IMG/VR virus record: IMGVR_UViG_3300034198_022109
Span: 1 to 45,204 of that record
Length of the DNA: 45,204 nt
Strand: one strand, 5' to 3'
Source: a virus
Shown: positions 15,989 through 25,272 of the stretch, piece by piece
How the letters are laid out: each line of letters starts with the position of its first letter
Position numbering within the stretch: position 1 is the stretch's first letter
The notes under the pieces: model-generated
Seen by the model: only the letters and a program-made list of their open reading frames with translations
What the model was told of the DNA's origin: nothing
The model's database searches: none
Made by a program: the position numbers and the translations under genes

Positions 15989-17001
15989 GTTCTACAACAC
16001 TAAAAGATGATGTAATAAAACAATTTGGTTCTGATGTCATTCTTTCCGCTAGTGCTTTAATAGATCAAAATAGCATTATCATTCCTGTTAGTCCTTCATT
16101 GGATATTGTATTAAATGGAGGTATTCCAGAAGGAAGTTTTGTTATTCTAACAGGGCAACCGAAATGTGGAAAAACCACAACCTCTTTGGACTTTGCTAGC
16201 ACGGCACAAAAACCAGAGTATCAAGGCAAACTTAAAAAGCCACGACATGTGTACTACCTAAATATCGAAGGTAGATTGAAAAAGAGAGATTTGGAAGGTA
16301 TTCCTGGCTTAGACTTATCCAGATTTGATATTATAGGTAGCCAGCAAGGAAAGATTCTACACGCAGAAGAATATCTTCAGATTGGTGAAAGAATTATTAA
16401 TGAGGAACCTGGAAGTATACTCATTATTGATTCATACTCAGCACTATGTACAGAAGCAGAAATTACTAGCGACATGGATAAAATGCAGAGAGCAGATGGA
16501 GCAAAATTATTGGCTAAATTCTGTCGTAAAGTAGCTAATGTTATACCAGTGAATAAAAATATAGTGATAGGAATCACTCACCTTATGGGTAATCCCACAG
16601 GATATGGTGCAGAATTCAAAGAAAAGAGTGGACAGGCCATTGCTTATCAAACAGACATTAAGCTTAGAGCTAAAAGCTTTAAACCTTGGTTATTGGGGGC
16701 TGATAATACTCAAATAGGACAAGAGATAGAATGGCAAGTGGCATGTTCGGCACTAGGTCCACCAGGAGGAGTTATCACATCTTATATTAGGTATGGTCAA
16801 GGTATTGATAAGTATATGGAACTTATTAGCTTAGCTGTGGATTTAGGCTTGATTAATAAGGGTGGGGCGTGGTATGCTGTCGAGGGGGTTAAAGACAAAT
16901 TTCAAGGAACAGAAAAACTACGAACATATTTTCTGGAACATACTGAAGAATATGAGAAATTACTTAAGTCGGTCAAGGAAATGATGGGGACTAAGAATTA
17001 A
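15985..17001 (+). CDS. RecA/UvsX-like recombinase
   Basis: A 338-residue protein of the RecA ATPase superfamily, expected to form filaments on single-stranded DNA and drive strand exchange or recombination-dependent replication. Walker A is GQPKCGKT (residues 57-64). Walker B is SILIIDSYSAL near residue 150. The ITHLMGNPTGYGAEFKEKSGQAIAYQTDIKLR stretch holds the L2-like region. The length is close to bacterial RecA but identity appears low. The start and end are coupled to both neighbours. Confidence 0.85.
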   Translation: MSSTTLKDDVIKQFGSDVILSASALIDQNSIIIPVSPSLDIVLNGGIPEGSFVILTGQPKCGKTTTSLDFASTAQKPEYQGKLKKPRHVYYLNIEGRLKKRDLEGIPGLDLSRFDIIGSQQGKILHAEEYLQIGERIINEEPGSILIIDSYSALCTEAEITSDMDKMQRADGAKLLAKFCRKVANVIPVNKNIVIGITHLMGNPTGYGAEFKEKSGQAIAYQTDIKLRAKSFKPWLLGADNTQIGQEIEWQVACSALGPPGGVITSYIRYGQGIDKYMELISLAVDLGLINKGGAWYAVEGVKDKFQGTEKLRTYFLEHTEEYEKLLKSVKEMMGTKN

Positions 17002-17405
17002 TGCAAATTAAGACTTTAGATGGAAGTATTCAAAATTGGCAGTTGACAGGTTATACATCTAATGGTAGTATAGAGAGAAAGTCTTCTTTCCATCTGCTAG
17101 CAAGGACTTTGCTTAGGAATCAATATCCAACGCTACAAATTTTGGAAGAAGTTACTGTTCCTTTAAAAAGGTCAGAGGTAGTATATCTAGATTTTTATAT
17201 ACCTTTATCTAAAAAGGCTATAGAAGTTCATGGAGAGCAGCACTATAAATTTACGCCATTTTATCATACTAACCAATTAGCCTTTTTAAAAGCTCAAAAG
17301 AAGGATAGAGAAAAAAAAGAATGGTGCTTATTAAATTCTATTAGATATATTGAATTACCCTACAACGAAGAACAAGACAAGTGGATAGAGAGATTAATAG
17401 CATGA
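17001..17405 (+). CDS. PD-(D/E)XK nuclease-like protein (DUF559/Vsr-like)
   Basis: A 134-residue protein with the restriction-endonuclease core of the DUF559/Vsr-like group: an acidic residue in VVYLDFYIP, then AIEVHGEQHY, and the late helix FLKAQKKDREKKEWCLLNSIRYIELPY. The ExHGEQH core is close to the Asp-Glu-rich site of this fold. A nicking or resolving role near the RecA-like protein is plausible. One-base overlap (TAATG) with the recombinase gene. Confidence 0.72.
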   Translation: MQIKTLDGSIQNWQLTGYTSNGSIERKSSFHLLARTLLRNQYPTLQILEEVTVPLKRSEVVYLDFYIPLSKKAIEVHGEQHYKFTPFYHTNQLAFLKAQKKDREKKEWCLLNSIRYIELPYNEEQDKWIERLIA

Positions 17406-17899
17406 CACAAACACAAACTACTTCAGATCAGGTGGGATACTGGGATAATATTCTAGACGAATATGAAAGTGGCTTAGGACTACCTAAGTATAGTGTCAAT
17501 ACATTTTTAGATAGTGAATTAAACGAATATCTAACCATGGATAGATCTTCTATAGAAAAACTTTCTCCAGAAGATTGTGCTCAAATATCTTATAGATTAG
17601 GACAGTTCGCTTTTCATATTCAAAGAACAGCGAACAGAGAAATGGCTAGATTGAATTGGGCAGAAGAAAACATAAAAGAAGTTATTGCGGACGAACTAAA
17701 TAATTATAAGGGATATGGTTACGCCGAAAAATCCGCTCAGGCAATTAAACATAACGATAAAGCAACCTCTCTCAATAAAATCAAAAAGTACGCCAAGCAA
17801 AGATCGGATAGACTGTACTTTTTAGCATCGTCTGTTAAGAACTTATCAGATATTCTTATTTCTATACAAAGGACAAAGGTGAAACATCATGGATCTTGA
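17402..17899 (+). CDS. Unknown protein in the recombination block
   Basis: A 165-residue, mostly helical protein. I prefer the ATG at 17402 (MTQTQTTSDQ) because it overlaps the upstream stop as ATGA and has GAGAG before it; a GTG at 17381 is possible. The pattern includes WDNILDEYESGLGLPKYS, SYRLGQFAFHIQRTANREM and a central NYKGYGYAEKSAQAI. No family is recognised. It could be a structural partner of the helicase or recombinase. Confidence 0.68.
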   Translation: MTQTQTTSDQVGYWDNILDEYESGLGLPKYSVNTFLDSELNEYLTMDRSSIEKLSPEDCAQISYRLGQFAFHIQRTANREMARLNWAEENIKEVIADELNNYKGYGYAEKSAQAIKHNDKATSLNKIKKYAKQRSDRLYFLASSVKNLSDILISIQRTKVKHHGS

Positions 17900-18305
17900 T
17901 CCTACAAATCCAGAGCAAATAAAAATGCTTATTAGTATGCTACAGAGCATGCTACCCAATGATGATACGACAGTAGAATCTAATCCCAAAAAGATTAAGA
18001 AGACTAAGTCAAAAACTAGAAAAGTAGATGAGTTTGACAATCCTAATATCAAAACTAAAAGCACTAGGATGCTATCTCATAGGCAAAATAAGTTTTTAAA
18101 TATGCCCGAGATGAATATGCATAAAGCCGATACGGTAATAGATAAGAAGTTATCTGTACAACCTCCTTGTCCAAGAACAAGGTCTTTCGAGCCTGTGAAA
18201 GTGGTTTGTCGTTCGTGTAAAAAGACAGAAGAAGTCAACCCTGCTATCCTCGATTCCGCAGATAGATATAAATGTAACAAGTGCTCCACGATGGCGGGTG
18301 GTTAA
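17889..18305 (+). CDS. Small zinc-ribbon protein before the helicase
   Basis: A 138-residue protein with a charged, probably disordered N-terminal part rich in Lys/Ser/Thr (KKIKKTKSKTRKV) and a C-terminal four-cysteine ribbon: VCRSCKK at about residue 115 and CNKC at about 132. Such ribbons often bind DNA or protein partners. The ribosome site AAAGGTG is in the previous gene, which it overlaps by 11 bases. It may serve the neighbouring helicase and primase. Confidence 0.68.
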   Translation: MDLDPTNPEQIKMLISMLQSMLPNDDTTVESNPKKIKKTKSKTRKVDEFDNPNIKTKSTRMLSHRQNKFLNMPEMNMHKADTVIDKKLSVQPPCPRTRSFEPVKVVCRSCKKTEEVNPAILDSADRYKCNKCSTMAGG

Positions 18306-18311
18306 TAAATT

Positions 18312-19787
18312 ATGTCAACAATTTTAGCGGATCCTTCGGCAGAACGTGCTGTATTATCTGGTATTTGCAAGTACGGAGAAGAGGTATATTTAGATATTGC
18401 AGATATTCTACAGGACTCTTCTTTTACGATAGATAGTAATAGTATTATCTTTAAGTGCATTAAGGAGCTTTGCGAGAAACACAACTCTAAAAGAATAGAT
18501 ATTGCTTCTATTTATTCTGTTGCTCAAGAATTGGGTGTTGGTCATGTACTAGCTAGAAAAGATGAAGCACAACACCTAAAGGCCATCCTAGATTTTCCTG
18601 TTCACAAAGAGAATGTGCGAAAATTAGCAGCAAAAATACGTAAACTAGAGATAGCAAGACTCCTTAGAGAACAGCTAGAATTAGCACAAAATAAAATACT
18701 AGAAGTAAATGGCACCGAACCAGTATCATCAATTATTGGCTTGGCTGAAGACAGCATATTTAATTTTACATCACTACTAAGCGATTCCGATAGTGGTCCA
18801 GAAAAAATAGGCTCTGGTATTGAGGAATATGTAAAAGTCTTAGAAGAGAACAAAGTTGATCAAATTGGTATTCCAACAGGCTTTCCTGTTTATGATCAGT
18901 CTATTGGTGGAGGTTTAAGAAAAGGGACGGTCAATGTTATTGCTGCTAGACCAAAAACAGGCAAAACTCTATTGTCTGATAATATGGGTAGGAATATTGC
19001 TGCTAATGGTATTCCTGTTTTAAACATGGATACGGAAATGGCGAAGGAAGATCATATTAATCGTATCTTAGCTATGACAACAGAGATCGAAATTAACGCT
19101 ATTGAAACAGGCAAATTTACTGAAACTCCAGACAAAAAGAATAAGATATCAAAAGCAGTAGAGGAACTTAAAGAGTTAAAACTTTACCATAAGAGTATTG
19201 CAGGTAAACCATTCGAGGATCAACTAGCAATTATGAGAAGATGGCTAGTAAAAGAGGTTGGATTAAATAATGATGGAACAGCTAAGGATTGTGTTATATT
19301 TTATGATTATCTAAAGCTTATGGATAGCACTGGAATGAGTCAAGATATGAAAGAATATCAGGTTCTAGGCTTCATGATGACTGCATTACATAATTTTGCT
19401 GTAAGATATAGAGTGCCTATTGTTGCATTTATACAGTTAAATCGAGATGGTATTACCAAAGAAAGCACAGATACCGCATCTGGTTCAGATAGAATTATTT
19501 GGCTATGTAGTAACTTTAGTATCTTTAAAAGAAAAAGTGACGAAGAAATCGCAGAAGATGGTCCATCAGAAGGTAATAGAAAACTCATTCCTCTCATCAG
19601 TAGACATGGAGGAGGATTGGATGATAATGATTATATTAATTGCTATATGAAGGGTTGGTGTGCTAAGATTACTGAGGGTCGTACTAAACTAGAAATTGCA
19701 AATAATATTCGTAAAGACAAAAAGTCCAACGGATTTAATATTGAAGAAAACGATAATGGCAATACAGAAACAATTCCGTTCGTATAA
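18312..19787 (+). CDS. dnaB: Replicative DNA helicase, DnaB-like
   Basis: A 491-residue helicase with the DnaB layout: an N-terminal helical domain (ADPSAERAVLSGICKYGEEVY, residues 5-25) and a RecA-type core from about 180. Walker A is ARPKTGKTLLS (about residues 214-224). Walker B is VIFYDYLKLM, where the usual Q of DYLQL is K. It unwinds DNA 5' to 3' ahead of the polymerase. The primase gene overlaps its 3' end by 29 bases in another frame, so helicase and primase are probably made in a fixed ratio. Confidence 0.88.
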   Translation: MSTILADPSAERAVLSGICKYGEEVYLDIADILQDSSFTIDSNSIIFKCIKELCEKHNSKRIDIASIYSVAQELGVGHVLARKDEAQHLKAILDFPVHKENVRKLAAKIRKLEIARLLREQLELAQNKILEVNGTEPVSSIIGLAEDSIFNFTSLLSDSDSGPEKIGSGIEEYVKVLEENKVDQIGIPTGFPVYDQSIGGGLRKGTVNVIAARPKTGKTLLSDNMGRNIAANGIPVLNMDTEMAKEDHINRILAMTTEIEINAIETGKFTETPDKKNKISKAVEELKELKLYHKSIAGKPFEDQLAIMRRWLVKEVGLNNDGTAKDCVIFYDYLKLMDSTGMSQDMKEYQVLGFMMTALHNFAVRYRVPIVAFIQLNRDGITKESTDTASGSDRIIWLCSNFSIFKRKSDEEIAEDGPSEGNRKLIPLISRHGGGLDDNDYINCYMKGWCAKITEGRTKLEIANNIRKDKKSNGFNIEENDNGNTETIPFV

Positions 19788-20913
19788 TCAAAATCAACTT
19801 AAGGTAGTTTGCGATAAACTGTGTGATAATATCGAGGAACTATTAGAGTTTCTTGGGATATCTTCTGATATTAAGAATAATGGTAAAATGATGGTGGGCA
19901 AATGTCCTATTCATGACGGAGATAATATTACTGCTTTTAATATTTATCCAGAAGGTGACTATTATAGGGGGAACTGGAAATGCAGAACCCACAATTGCGA
20001 AAAGGTGTTCAAGGCATCTATTATAGGATTCATTAGAGGGGTATTGTCCAATAAGAAATATGGATGGTGCAAGTCGGGAGATCAAACAGTAACTTTTAGA
20101 GAAACCATAGAGTTTGTGGAGGGGTTTTTAGATCATAAAGTAGATGATGTTAAAGTAAACAGGTCCGAGATAGAAAAAGCTAAGTTTGCTAGTATAGTTA
20201 ATAATATTACTGCTCCACAGGACAAGTCTATTGCCACCATCAAACGGAATCAGGTCAGAAAAACATTGAAAATGCCTTGTGAATATTTTATGGGTCGTGG
20301 ATTCTCTAAAGAGATTCTAGATAGATATGATGTAGGATTTTGTAATAATCCCAATAAGGAAATGTTTGGTCGAGCCGTCGTTCCTATATATGATCACGAA
20401 TATAAATATCTGGTAGGATGTACGGCACGAAGCACTTGGGAAAAGTGTAGTGAATGTGGCACCCACCACAATCCAGCAGACCCGTGTCCAAGCACATCAG
20501 AAAAATGGAAATTTTCTAAATGGAAACATAACTATGAATTCAAAAGTCAAAACCATTTGTATAATTTCTGGTTTGCAAAACAGAATATATTAGAAAGTAC
20601 CAAGGTTATTTTAGTAGAAAGTCCGGGTAATGTTTGGAGACTAGAAGAAGCTGGTATACATAACTCTGTGGCTATGTTTGGATCTTCTTTGAGTGATAGG
20701 CAAAAAATCATACTAGACGGATCAGGAGCCATGAATATTATAGTCTTAACAGACAATGATGAGGCTGGACACAAAGCAGCGGAAACTATAAAAGATAAAT
20801 GTAAAAATACCTATAAGGTTAATAGAATAGTTATATCAAAATTAGATGTAGCAGAAATGTCTATTGATGAAATTCAGAATGAGATTAAACCCAAAATAGA
20901 AAGCATTATATGA
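19759..20913 (+). CDS. dnaG: DNA primase, DnaG-like
   Basis: A 384-residue primase; I chose the ATG at 19759 (MAIQKQFRSYNQ) rather than one at 19696, which would need a longer overlap with the helicase gene. The N-terminal zinc-binding region shows CPIHDGDN...KCRTHNC. A Toprim region follows with the acidic residues in VILVESPGNVW and VLTDNDEAGHKAAE. A second Cys/His set (CSECGTHHNPADPC, about residues 233-246) is unusual and may be another metal site. Makes RNA primers with the neighbouring helicase. Confidence 0.85.
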   Translation, partial: AIQKQFRSYNQNQLKVVCDKLCDNIEELLEFLGISSDIKNNGKMMVGKCPIHDGDNITAFNIYPEGDYYRGNWKCRTHNCEKVFKASIIGFIRGVLSNKKYGWCKSGDQTVTFRETIEFVEGFLDHKVDDVKVNRSEIEKAKFASIVNNITAPQDKSIATIKRNQVRKTLKMPCEYFMGRGFSKEILDRYDVGFCNNPNKEMFGRAVVPIYDHEYKYLVGCTARSTWEKCSECGTHHNPADPCPSTSEKWKFSKWKHNYEFKSQNHLYNFWFAKQNILESTKVILVESPGNVWRLEEAGIHNSVAMFGSSLSDRQKIILDGSGAMNIIVLTDNDEAGHKAAETIKDKCKNTYKVNRIVISKLDVAEMSIDEIQNEIKPKIESII

Positions 20914-21497
20914 CTAAGATTATAGCGTTTTCTGGAAGAAAACAATCCGGCAAAAGCACTGCTGGAGAATTTGTCAGTTCTTTTATCGATAATAATAATA
21001 TCACACTATCTCATAAAATATATAGTTTTGCCGACCCATTAAAGCAAGACATATGTATTAATATTTTAGGTATGACCCATACACAATGTTATGGTTCTGA
21101 CGACGATAAAAATACCATGACTGATTTGTTGTGGAACGGCGAAGAACTAACTGCCAGAAGAGCTATGGAGGTTATTGGCACTAATATCTTTAGACAGATT
21201 AAGACTCGGGTTTGGGTGGAAGCTACTCTAAACAAGATATTTAGAGAAAAGTTTGATTTAGCTATTATTGTGGACTGTAGATTTCCTAACGAGTCTGATG
21301 CCATATTAGATAGTGGGGGATACGTTATTAGGCTTGATCTAAATCCTTTTGATTCTGATTCGGATAGTGAAAAGGCTCTAGATCCAGAATATTACGACTG
21401 GTCTAAATTTAGTTATATTATACATAATAGCTATTTGACCAATGAAGAAAAAAATAATAGAATACTCAAATTTTTAACAAGAAACAGAATACTATGA
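20910..21497 (+). CDS. Deoxynucleoside monophosphate kinase
   Basis: A 195-residue P-loop kinase of the type found in T4 (gene 1), which converts dNMPs to dNDPs. The P-loop is AFSGRKQSGKST near residue 8; an Asp-Pro pair in FADPLKQD and the pattern TARRAMEVIGTNIFR...VWVEA are characteristic; a later DCRFPNESDAI fits the substrate and lid region. It fits with dCMP deaminase and ribonucleotide reductase as a nucleotide-supply set. Overlaps primase and nuclease genes (ATGA on both sides). Confidence 0.82.
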   Translation: MTKIIAFSGRKQSGKSTAGEFVSSFIDNNNITLSHKIYSFADPLKQDICINILGMTHTQCYGSDDDKNTMTDLLWNGEELTARRAMEVIGTNIFRQIKTRVWVEATLNKIFREKFDLAIIVDCRFPNESDAILDSGGYVIRLDLNPFDSDSDSEKALDPEYYDWSKFSYIIHNSYLTNEEKNNRILKFLTRNRIL

Positions 21498-22537
21498 TAA
21501 TTACATACCTCCGATCATCTAGCTATGGTACACACTCTATGTGCGAACAGCAATTTTTTATCGAGTATATTCTAGGTCATCGCTCCCCATCCAATAAAAA
21601 GGCTGATAAAGGCACAATTTTCCATAAGGTTATGGAGATATTAGCTTATGTTAAACTTACTCAACAAAACAATAAGAAATCCTTTGTAGACGATATTGTT
21701 GGAGAAGTTAATGTAGACAAATATAATCTTAATACTCTTATAGAAAAAGTTTATTATTATTATACTAGTCGATTTACCCACCATGAATGGGAGGTTAAAG
21801 ACTATAAAGACTGTCATGCGTGGGTTAATAGAGCATTGGAATACAATAATGGTATGTTTGATCCAAGAAACAGCAATATTTTACAGCCAGAACAACATTT
21901 CGATATTGAGATAGTTAAGCCTTGGTCAAAATATAAGTTTGATACTCCAGAAGGTGTTCTGGAAGGACATCTTGCTATTAAGGGAACCATAGACTTAATT
22001 ACTAGGGTGAACGACAACACTATAGAAATTGTTGATTATAAAACTGGTCGTAGATTAGACTGGGCGACGGGACAGGAGAAGACCCTAGAAAAATTACAAA
22101 ACGATCCACAATTAAGAATATACCATTATGCTATTAGTCATCTATATCCAAACATGGAGCATTGTATGGTGTCTATATATTTTGTGAATGATGGTGGTGC
22201 ATTTTCTGTATGTTTTGATAAGCCAGATCTTGCCCAAACCGAAAATATGTTAAGGCAAAAGTTTGAAGTTATAAAGAATAGTCAAAGACCAAAACTAAAT
22301 AAAACATGGAAATGCAATAAGTTGTGTCATTTTGGTAAAAGCACATTTGAGAACTCTAATATACTACCTATTCTCGAATATAGAGACGGACAGGTTTGTG
22401 ATAAAGATAAAACAATGACCAAATGCGAACAAGTTAGACACGATATTGAACTCAAAGGCATGAAGAATGTTGTTGACGAATACACTGTCCAGGGGTATAG
22501 TGTTGGAAAATACAAGGCGCCTGGAAGTGCAGAATGA
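21494..22537 (+). CDS. RecB/Cas4-type PD-(D/E)XK nuclease
   Basis: A 347-residue nuclease of the RecB superfamily. The start SSSYGTHSMCEQQFFIEYILG is typical of the RecB/Cas4 N-terminus. The core is IEIVDYKTGR with Asp181 and Lys183, and the QxxxY motif is in QLRIYHYAI. A Cys near residue 17 plus the late CNKLC and CDKDKTMTKC are placed like a Cas4/AddB Fe-S cluster, which is an inference. A role in DNA end processing for recombination is likely. Coupled to the kinase and the polymerase genes by ATGA. Confidence 0.8.
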   Translation: MIITYLRSSSYGTHSMCEQQFFIEYILGHRSPSNKKADKGTIFHKVMEILAYVKLTQQNNKKSFVDDIVGEVNVDKYNLNTLIEKVYYYYTSRFTHHEWEVKDYKDCHAWVNRALEYNNGMFDPRNSNILQPEQHFDIEIVKPWSKYKFDTPEGVLEGHLAIKGTIDLITRVNDNTIEIVDYKTGRRLDWATGQEKTLEKLQNDPQLRIYHYAISHLYPNMEHCMVSIYFVNDGGAFSVCFDKPDLAQTENMLRQKFEVIKNSQRPKLNKTWKCNKLCHFGKSTFENSNILPILEYRDGQVCDKDKTMTKCEQVRHDIELKGMKNVVDEYTVQGYSVGKYKAPGSAE

Positions 22538-24414
22538 AAAACTATATACCTCTACATTGTCATTCTATGTACTCTTTGCTAGATGGCCTTAGTAAGTCTT
22601 CTAAAATAGCCGAGAGATGTGTAGAAATTGGAGCTAGTGCCTGCGCCTTAACGGATCACGGCAATATAGCAGGATCTGTTAAGTTCTTTAAAGAGATGAA
22701 GTCTGTGGGGGTAAAGCCTATATTGGGGTGTGAGCTTTATCTATGTGATCAAAACGTGGAAATCAAAGATAAGTCTAATAAAGAATTGACCCATTTTATT
22801 GTATTGGCCAAAAACCTCAAAGGGTGGCAAAATCTCATTCGTTTAGTCTCAGAGTCCAACAGGCCAGACTTTTATTATCACAAGCCTAGACTAACGCTAG
22901 AGGCCCTAGCAGAGTTTTGTGATGGCAATATGCTTGGAATGTGCGGTCACCTGGGATCATTATTAGCCGATCAAATAGTTGACAATAATCAGATAAATCC
23001 AGACTGGAAAAATATCGGTGTCGAAAAGATTGGTAAATTAAAAGATATCTTTGGGGCAGAGAATTTTATTCTTGAGGCTCAGTTGATGGATTGTGATAAT
23101 ACTCCTATACAAAAGCAATTAACGGATGTTGTTAGGGCTTTGGGTAAGTATACGAATACTACAGTGGTATGTACTCCGGATGCCCATTATGTTAGAAAAG
23201 AAGATGCTTCCGATCAAAGAATTCTTTTATGTAACAATCTAAAGACCACAATGCCGGAAATTAGTAGAAAAATTAATAACAACGATCCACTGCCTATGGG
23301 TTGTTTTTTTACTTCGGATAATTTTCATATACTTTCTCAGGAAGAAATGAGTTCTTTACACACGGAGGAGGAAATAGAAAATACTAATATAGTAGCAGAT
23401 ATGTGTGAGGAATATGATATTACTAGTAGACCCAGACTTCCTCCTTTTGGGTGTGAATCTCCAGACGAATATCTTAGACAATTATGTAGAGATGGTTGGA
23501 GACAAAAGATACAAGATCGTATACCAAAAGAACAACAAGATCAATATGTTGAAAGAATTAAGTATGAGCTAGGAGTATTACAGGGGGCTGGCTTATCTAG
23601 TTATTTTTTAATTGTACAAGATATTGTCAATTATGTGAGATCAAACGATTGGCTACCTGGACCAGGAAGAGGTTCTGCTGCCGGATGTTTGGTATCTTAT
23701 TTAATTGGTATCACGGGTATTAATCCGCTACAATATGGTTTAATTTTTGATAGATTTTATAACTCTGGTCGTAACACCAAGGACCGAGTAAGTATGCCAG
23801 ATATTGATGTGGACGTTCCAATTAACAAAAGAGAAAATGTAATATCCTACATTAAAAATAAGTATGGGGATAGTCAGGTTTCTCAAATGGTTACGTTTAA
23901 TACCATTAAGGGTCGCGGAGCAATTAAGGATGTTCTTAGAGTGTATGGCAATATTAGTTTTGATGAAATGAATAATATTACTAGAAACATACCAGATGAA
24001 GCTAAAATTGCAGACGAATTACAAGAGATGAAGGATGAGACTGGAGACGCATCTATCATACGATGGGCATTAGAAAATCAAGCAGATAAGCTAAAAGAAT
24101 GGTGTTATATTGATGAAAATAATGAATTACAAGGACCTCTTGCCAAACGTTTTGAACAGGCTATAAGATTAGAGGGCACAAAGGTTAATCAGTCAAAACA
24201 CGCTGCTGGCGTTGTTATCGCTGATAGCGACCTTGCCACCATCTGTCCTATGATATATGACTCTAAAACAAAAACAAGGATTGCCGGAATGGAAATGGAA
24301 GACCTTGAATCCATTGGTGTGGTAAAGTTCGACATTCTTGGCGTGGCTATGTTAGATAAAATCATGTTCATTTCCGAATATCTTAAGAAGGGGGTTTCTA
24401 ATGAAATTTCATGA
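22534..24414 (+). CDS. dnaE: DNA polymerase III alpha subunit, N-terminal piece (PHP and palm)
   Basis: A 626-residue half of a bacterial-type replicative polymerase. The PHP domain begins LHCHSMYSLLDG; the palm shows GPGRGSAAGCLVSYLIGIT (about 376-394), the catalytic Asp423 and Asp425 in PDIDVDV, and the third Asp600 in VVKFDILGV. These match E. coli DnaE residues 401, 403 and 555. The protein stops soon after Asp600, so the fingers are missing; these are encoded by the gene at 25262. No intein blocks are seen at its end. The two proteins must join to form an active polymerase. Confidence 0.92.
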   Translation: MKNYIPLHCHSMYSLLDGLSKSSKIAERCVEIGASACALTDHGNIAGSVKFFKEMKSVGVKPILGCELYLCDQNVEIKDKSNKELTHFIVLAKNLKGWQNLIRLVSESNRPDFYYHKPRLTLEALAEFCDGNMLGMCGHLGSLLADQIVDNNQINPDWKNIGVEKIGKLKDIFGAENFILEAQLMDCDNTPIQKQLTDVVRALGKYTNTTVVCTPDAHYVRKEDASDQRILLCNNLKTTMPEISRKINNNDPLPMGCFFTSDNFHILSQEEMSSLHTEEEIENTNIVADMCEEYDITSRPRLPPFGCESPDEYLRQLCRDGWRQKIQDRIPKEQQDQYVERIKYELGVLQGAGLSSYFLIVQDIVNYVRSNDWLPGPGRGSAAGCLVSYLIGITGINPLQYGLIFDRFYNSGRNTKDRVSMPDIDVDVPINKRENVISYIKNKYGDSQVSQMVTFNTIKGRGAIKDVLRVYGNISFDEMNNITRNIPDEAKIADELQEMKDETGDASIIRWALENQADKLKEWCYIDENNELQGPLAKRFEQAIRLEGTKVNQSKHAAGVVIADSDLATICPMIYDSKTKTRIAGMEMEDLESIGVVKFDILGVAMLDKIMFISEYLKKGVSNEIS

Positions 24415-24577
24415 AGTCGCGGTTGGTGAAATATTTAAGTTCAATAATCAAGAATATGTAAAGATTCCAGAAGTAAGAGTTAGTTGCTGTAAGATTCAGC
24501 AAAATGCCCAAATATTAGGTAGTGAGGAAAAGGTTGTTCTCAAACCTTTAGATGAAGTAGAAAAGATTATTAAATAA
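24401..24577 (+). CDS. Small protein inside the split polymerase locus
   Basis: A 58-residue protein (MKFHEVAVGEIFKFNNQEYVKIPEV...) starting inside the end of the polymerase N-piece gene, with the ribosome site AAGGGGG placed eight bases before it, and ending one base into the exonuclease gene. Phage small proteins of the form MKFxxVxVGxxFxxNGxxYxK are widespread with no known role. It could be a small regulator of, or linker for, the polymerase pieces. Confidence 0.7.
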   Translation: MKFHEVAVGEIFKFNNQEYVKIPEVRVSCCKIQQNAQILGSEEKVVLKPLDEVEKIIK

Positions 24578-25272
24578 TGCTAAGTAAAAAAATATGCGTA
24601 TTTGATATGGAAACAGATGGCTCGGACCCAAATTTTTGTAGTCCGGTCCAAATATCTGCTGTGATAGTCGATCCAGTAAAACTGGAAGTTGTACCTGGTT
24701 CAGAATTTAATATTTTCTGTAAGCCAGAAGTAATGGAAGAAACGGCAGATTATAAGTATGAAACAGATATTTTAAGTTTTCATGCCAAGGTACGTGGATG
24801 CTCAGAAGAGGAGATCTATAAACAATGGCAAGAATATCCTGCTCAAGAAGTTGCTTGGAAGTCTTTTGTATCATATTTAGAAAAATACCACTGTTTTGGA
24901 GGCAAGAAAAAGAGTATGTTTTCTGCTCCAATCGCCGCTGGTTATAATATACATAGATTCGATCTAAAAATAGTAAATAGGCTTTGTCTTAAGTATAAAA
25001 ACTATGAACCAAAAGAGAAGAATAGTAATATTTTTCATCCTAGGGACGTTTTGGATATTATGAACTTGGTTTTTTATTGGTTTGAAAGCACTAACCTGAA
25101 AAGCTATTCATTAGATAGTATTAGAGAATATATGGGTATATCCAAAGAGGGCGCTCACGATGCTTTAAAAGATGTGCAGGATTGCGCAAAAATATTGATT
25201 AGATTTTTAAAGCTTCATAGAAATCTTTCTCAGAAGGTTAAATTTAAGGATTCTTTTATAAATGACAATTAA
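24577..25272 (+). CDS. dnaQ: DnaQ-like 3'-5' proofreading exonuclease
   Basis: A 231-residue DEDDh-family exonuclease. ExoI is DMETDG with Asp10 and Glu12; ExoII is in NIHRFDLKI; ExoIII has His194 and Asp199 in HDALKDVQD. It would proofread for the polymerase pieces on both sides of it. Placement between the two halves, with overlaps at both ends, makes a physical complex probable. It has no polymerase or PHP part. Confidence 0.87.
   Translation: MLSKKICVFDMETDGSDPNFCSPVQISAVIVDPVKLEVVPGSEFNIFCKPEVMEETADYKYETDILSFHAKVRGCSEEEIYKQWQEYPAQEVAWKSFVSYLEKYHCFGGKKKSMFSAPIAAGYNIHRFDLKIVNRLCLKYKNYEPKEKNSNIFHPRDVLDIMNLVFYWFESTNLKSYSLDSIREYMGISKEGAHDALKDVQDCAKILIRFLKLHRNLSQKVKFKDSFINDN

Noticed and set aside
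20401-20408. TATAAATA inside the primase gene (also 32088-32095 inside the endonuclease gene)
   Set aside because: Both lie in coding sequence without the AATGGTG part and without a gene start shortly downstream.
24401-25272. An intron or intein as the cause of the polymerase split
   Set aside because: The intervening DNA is filled by two well-formed genes with ribosome sites; no intein splice blocks at the ends of the pieces and no sign of intron structure.
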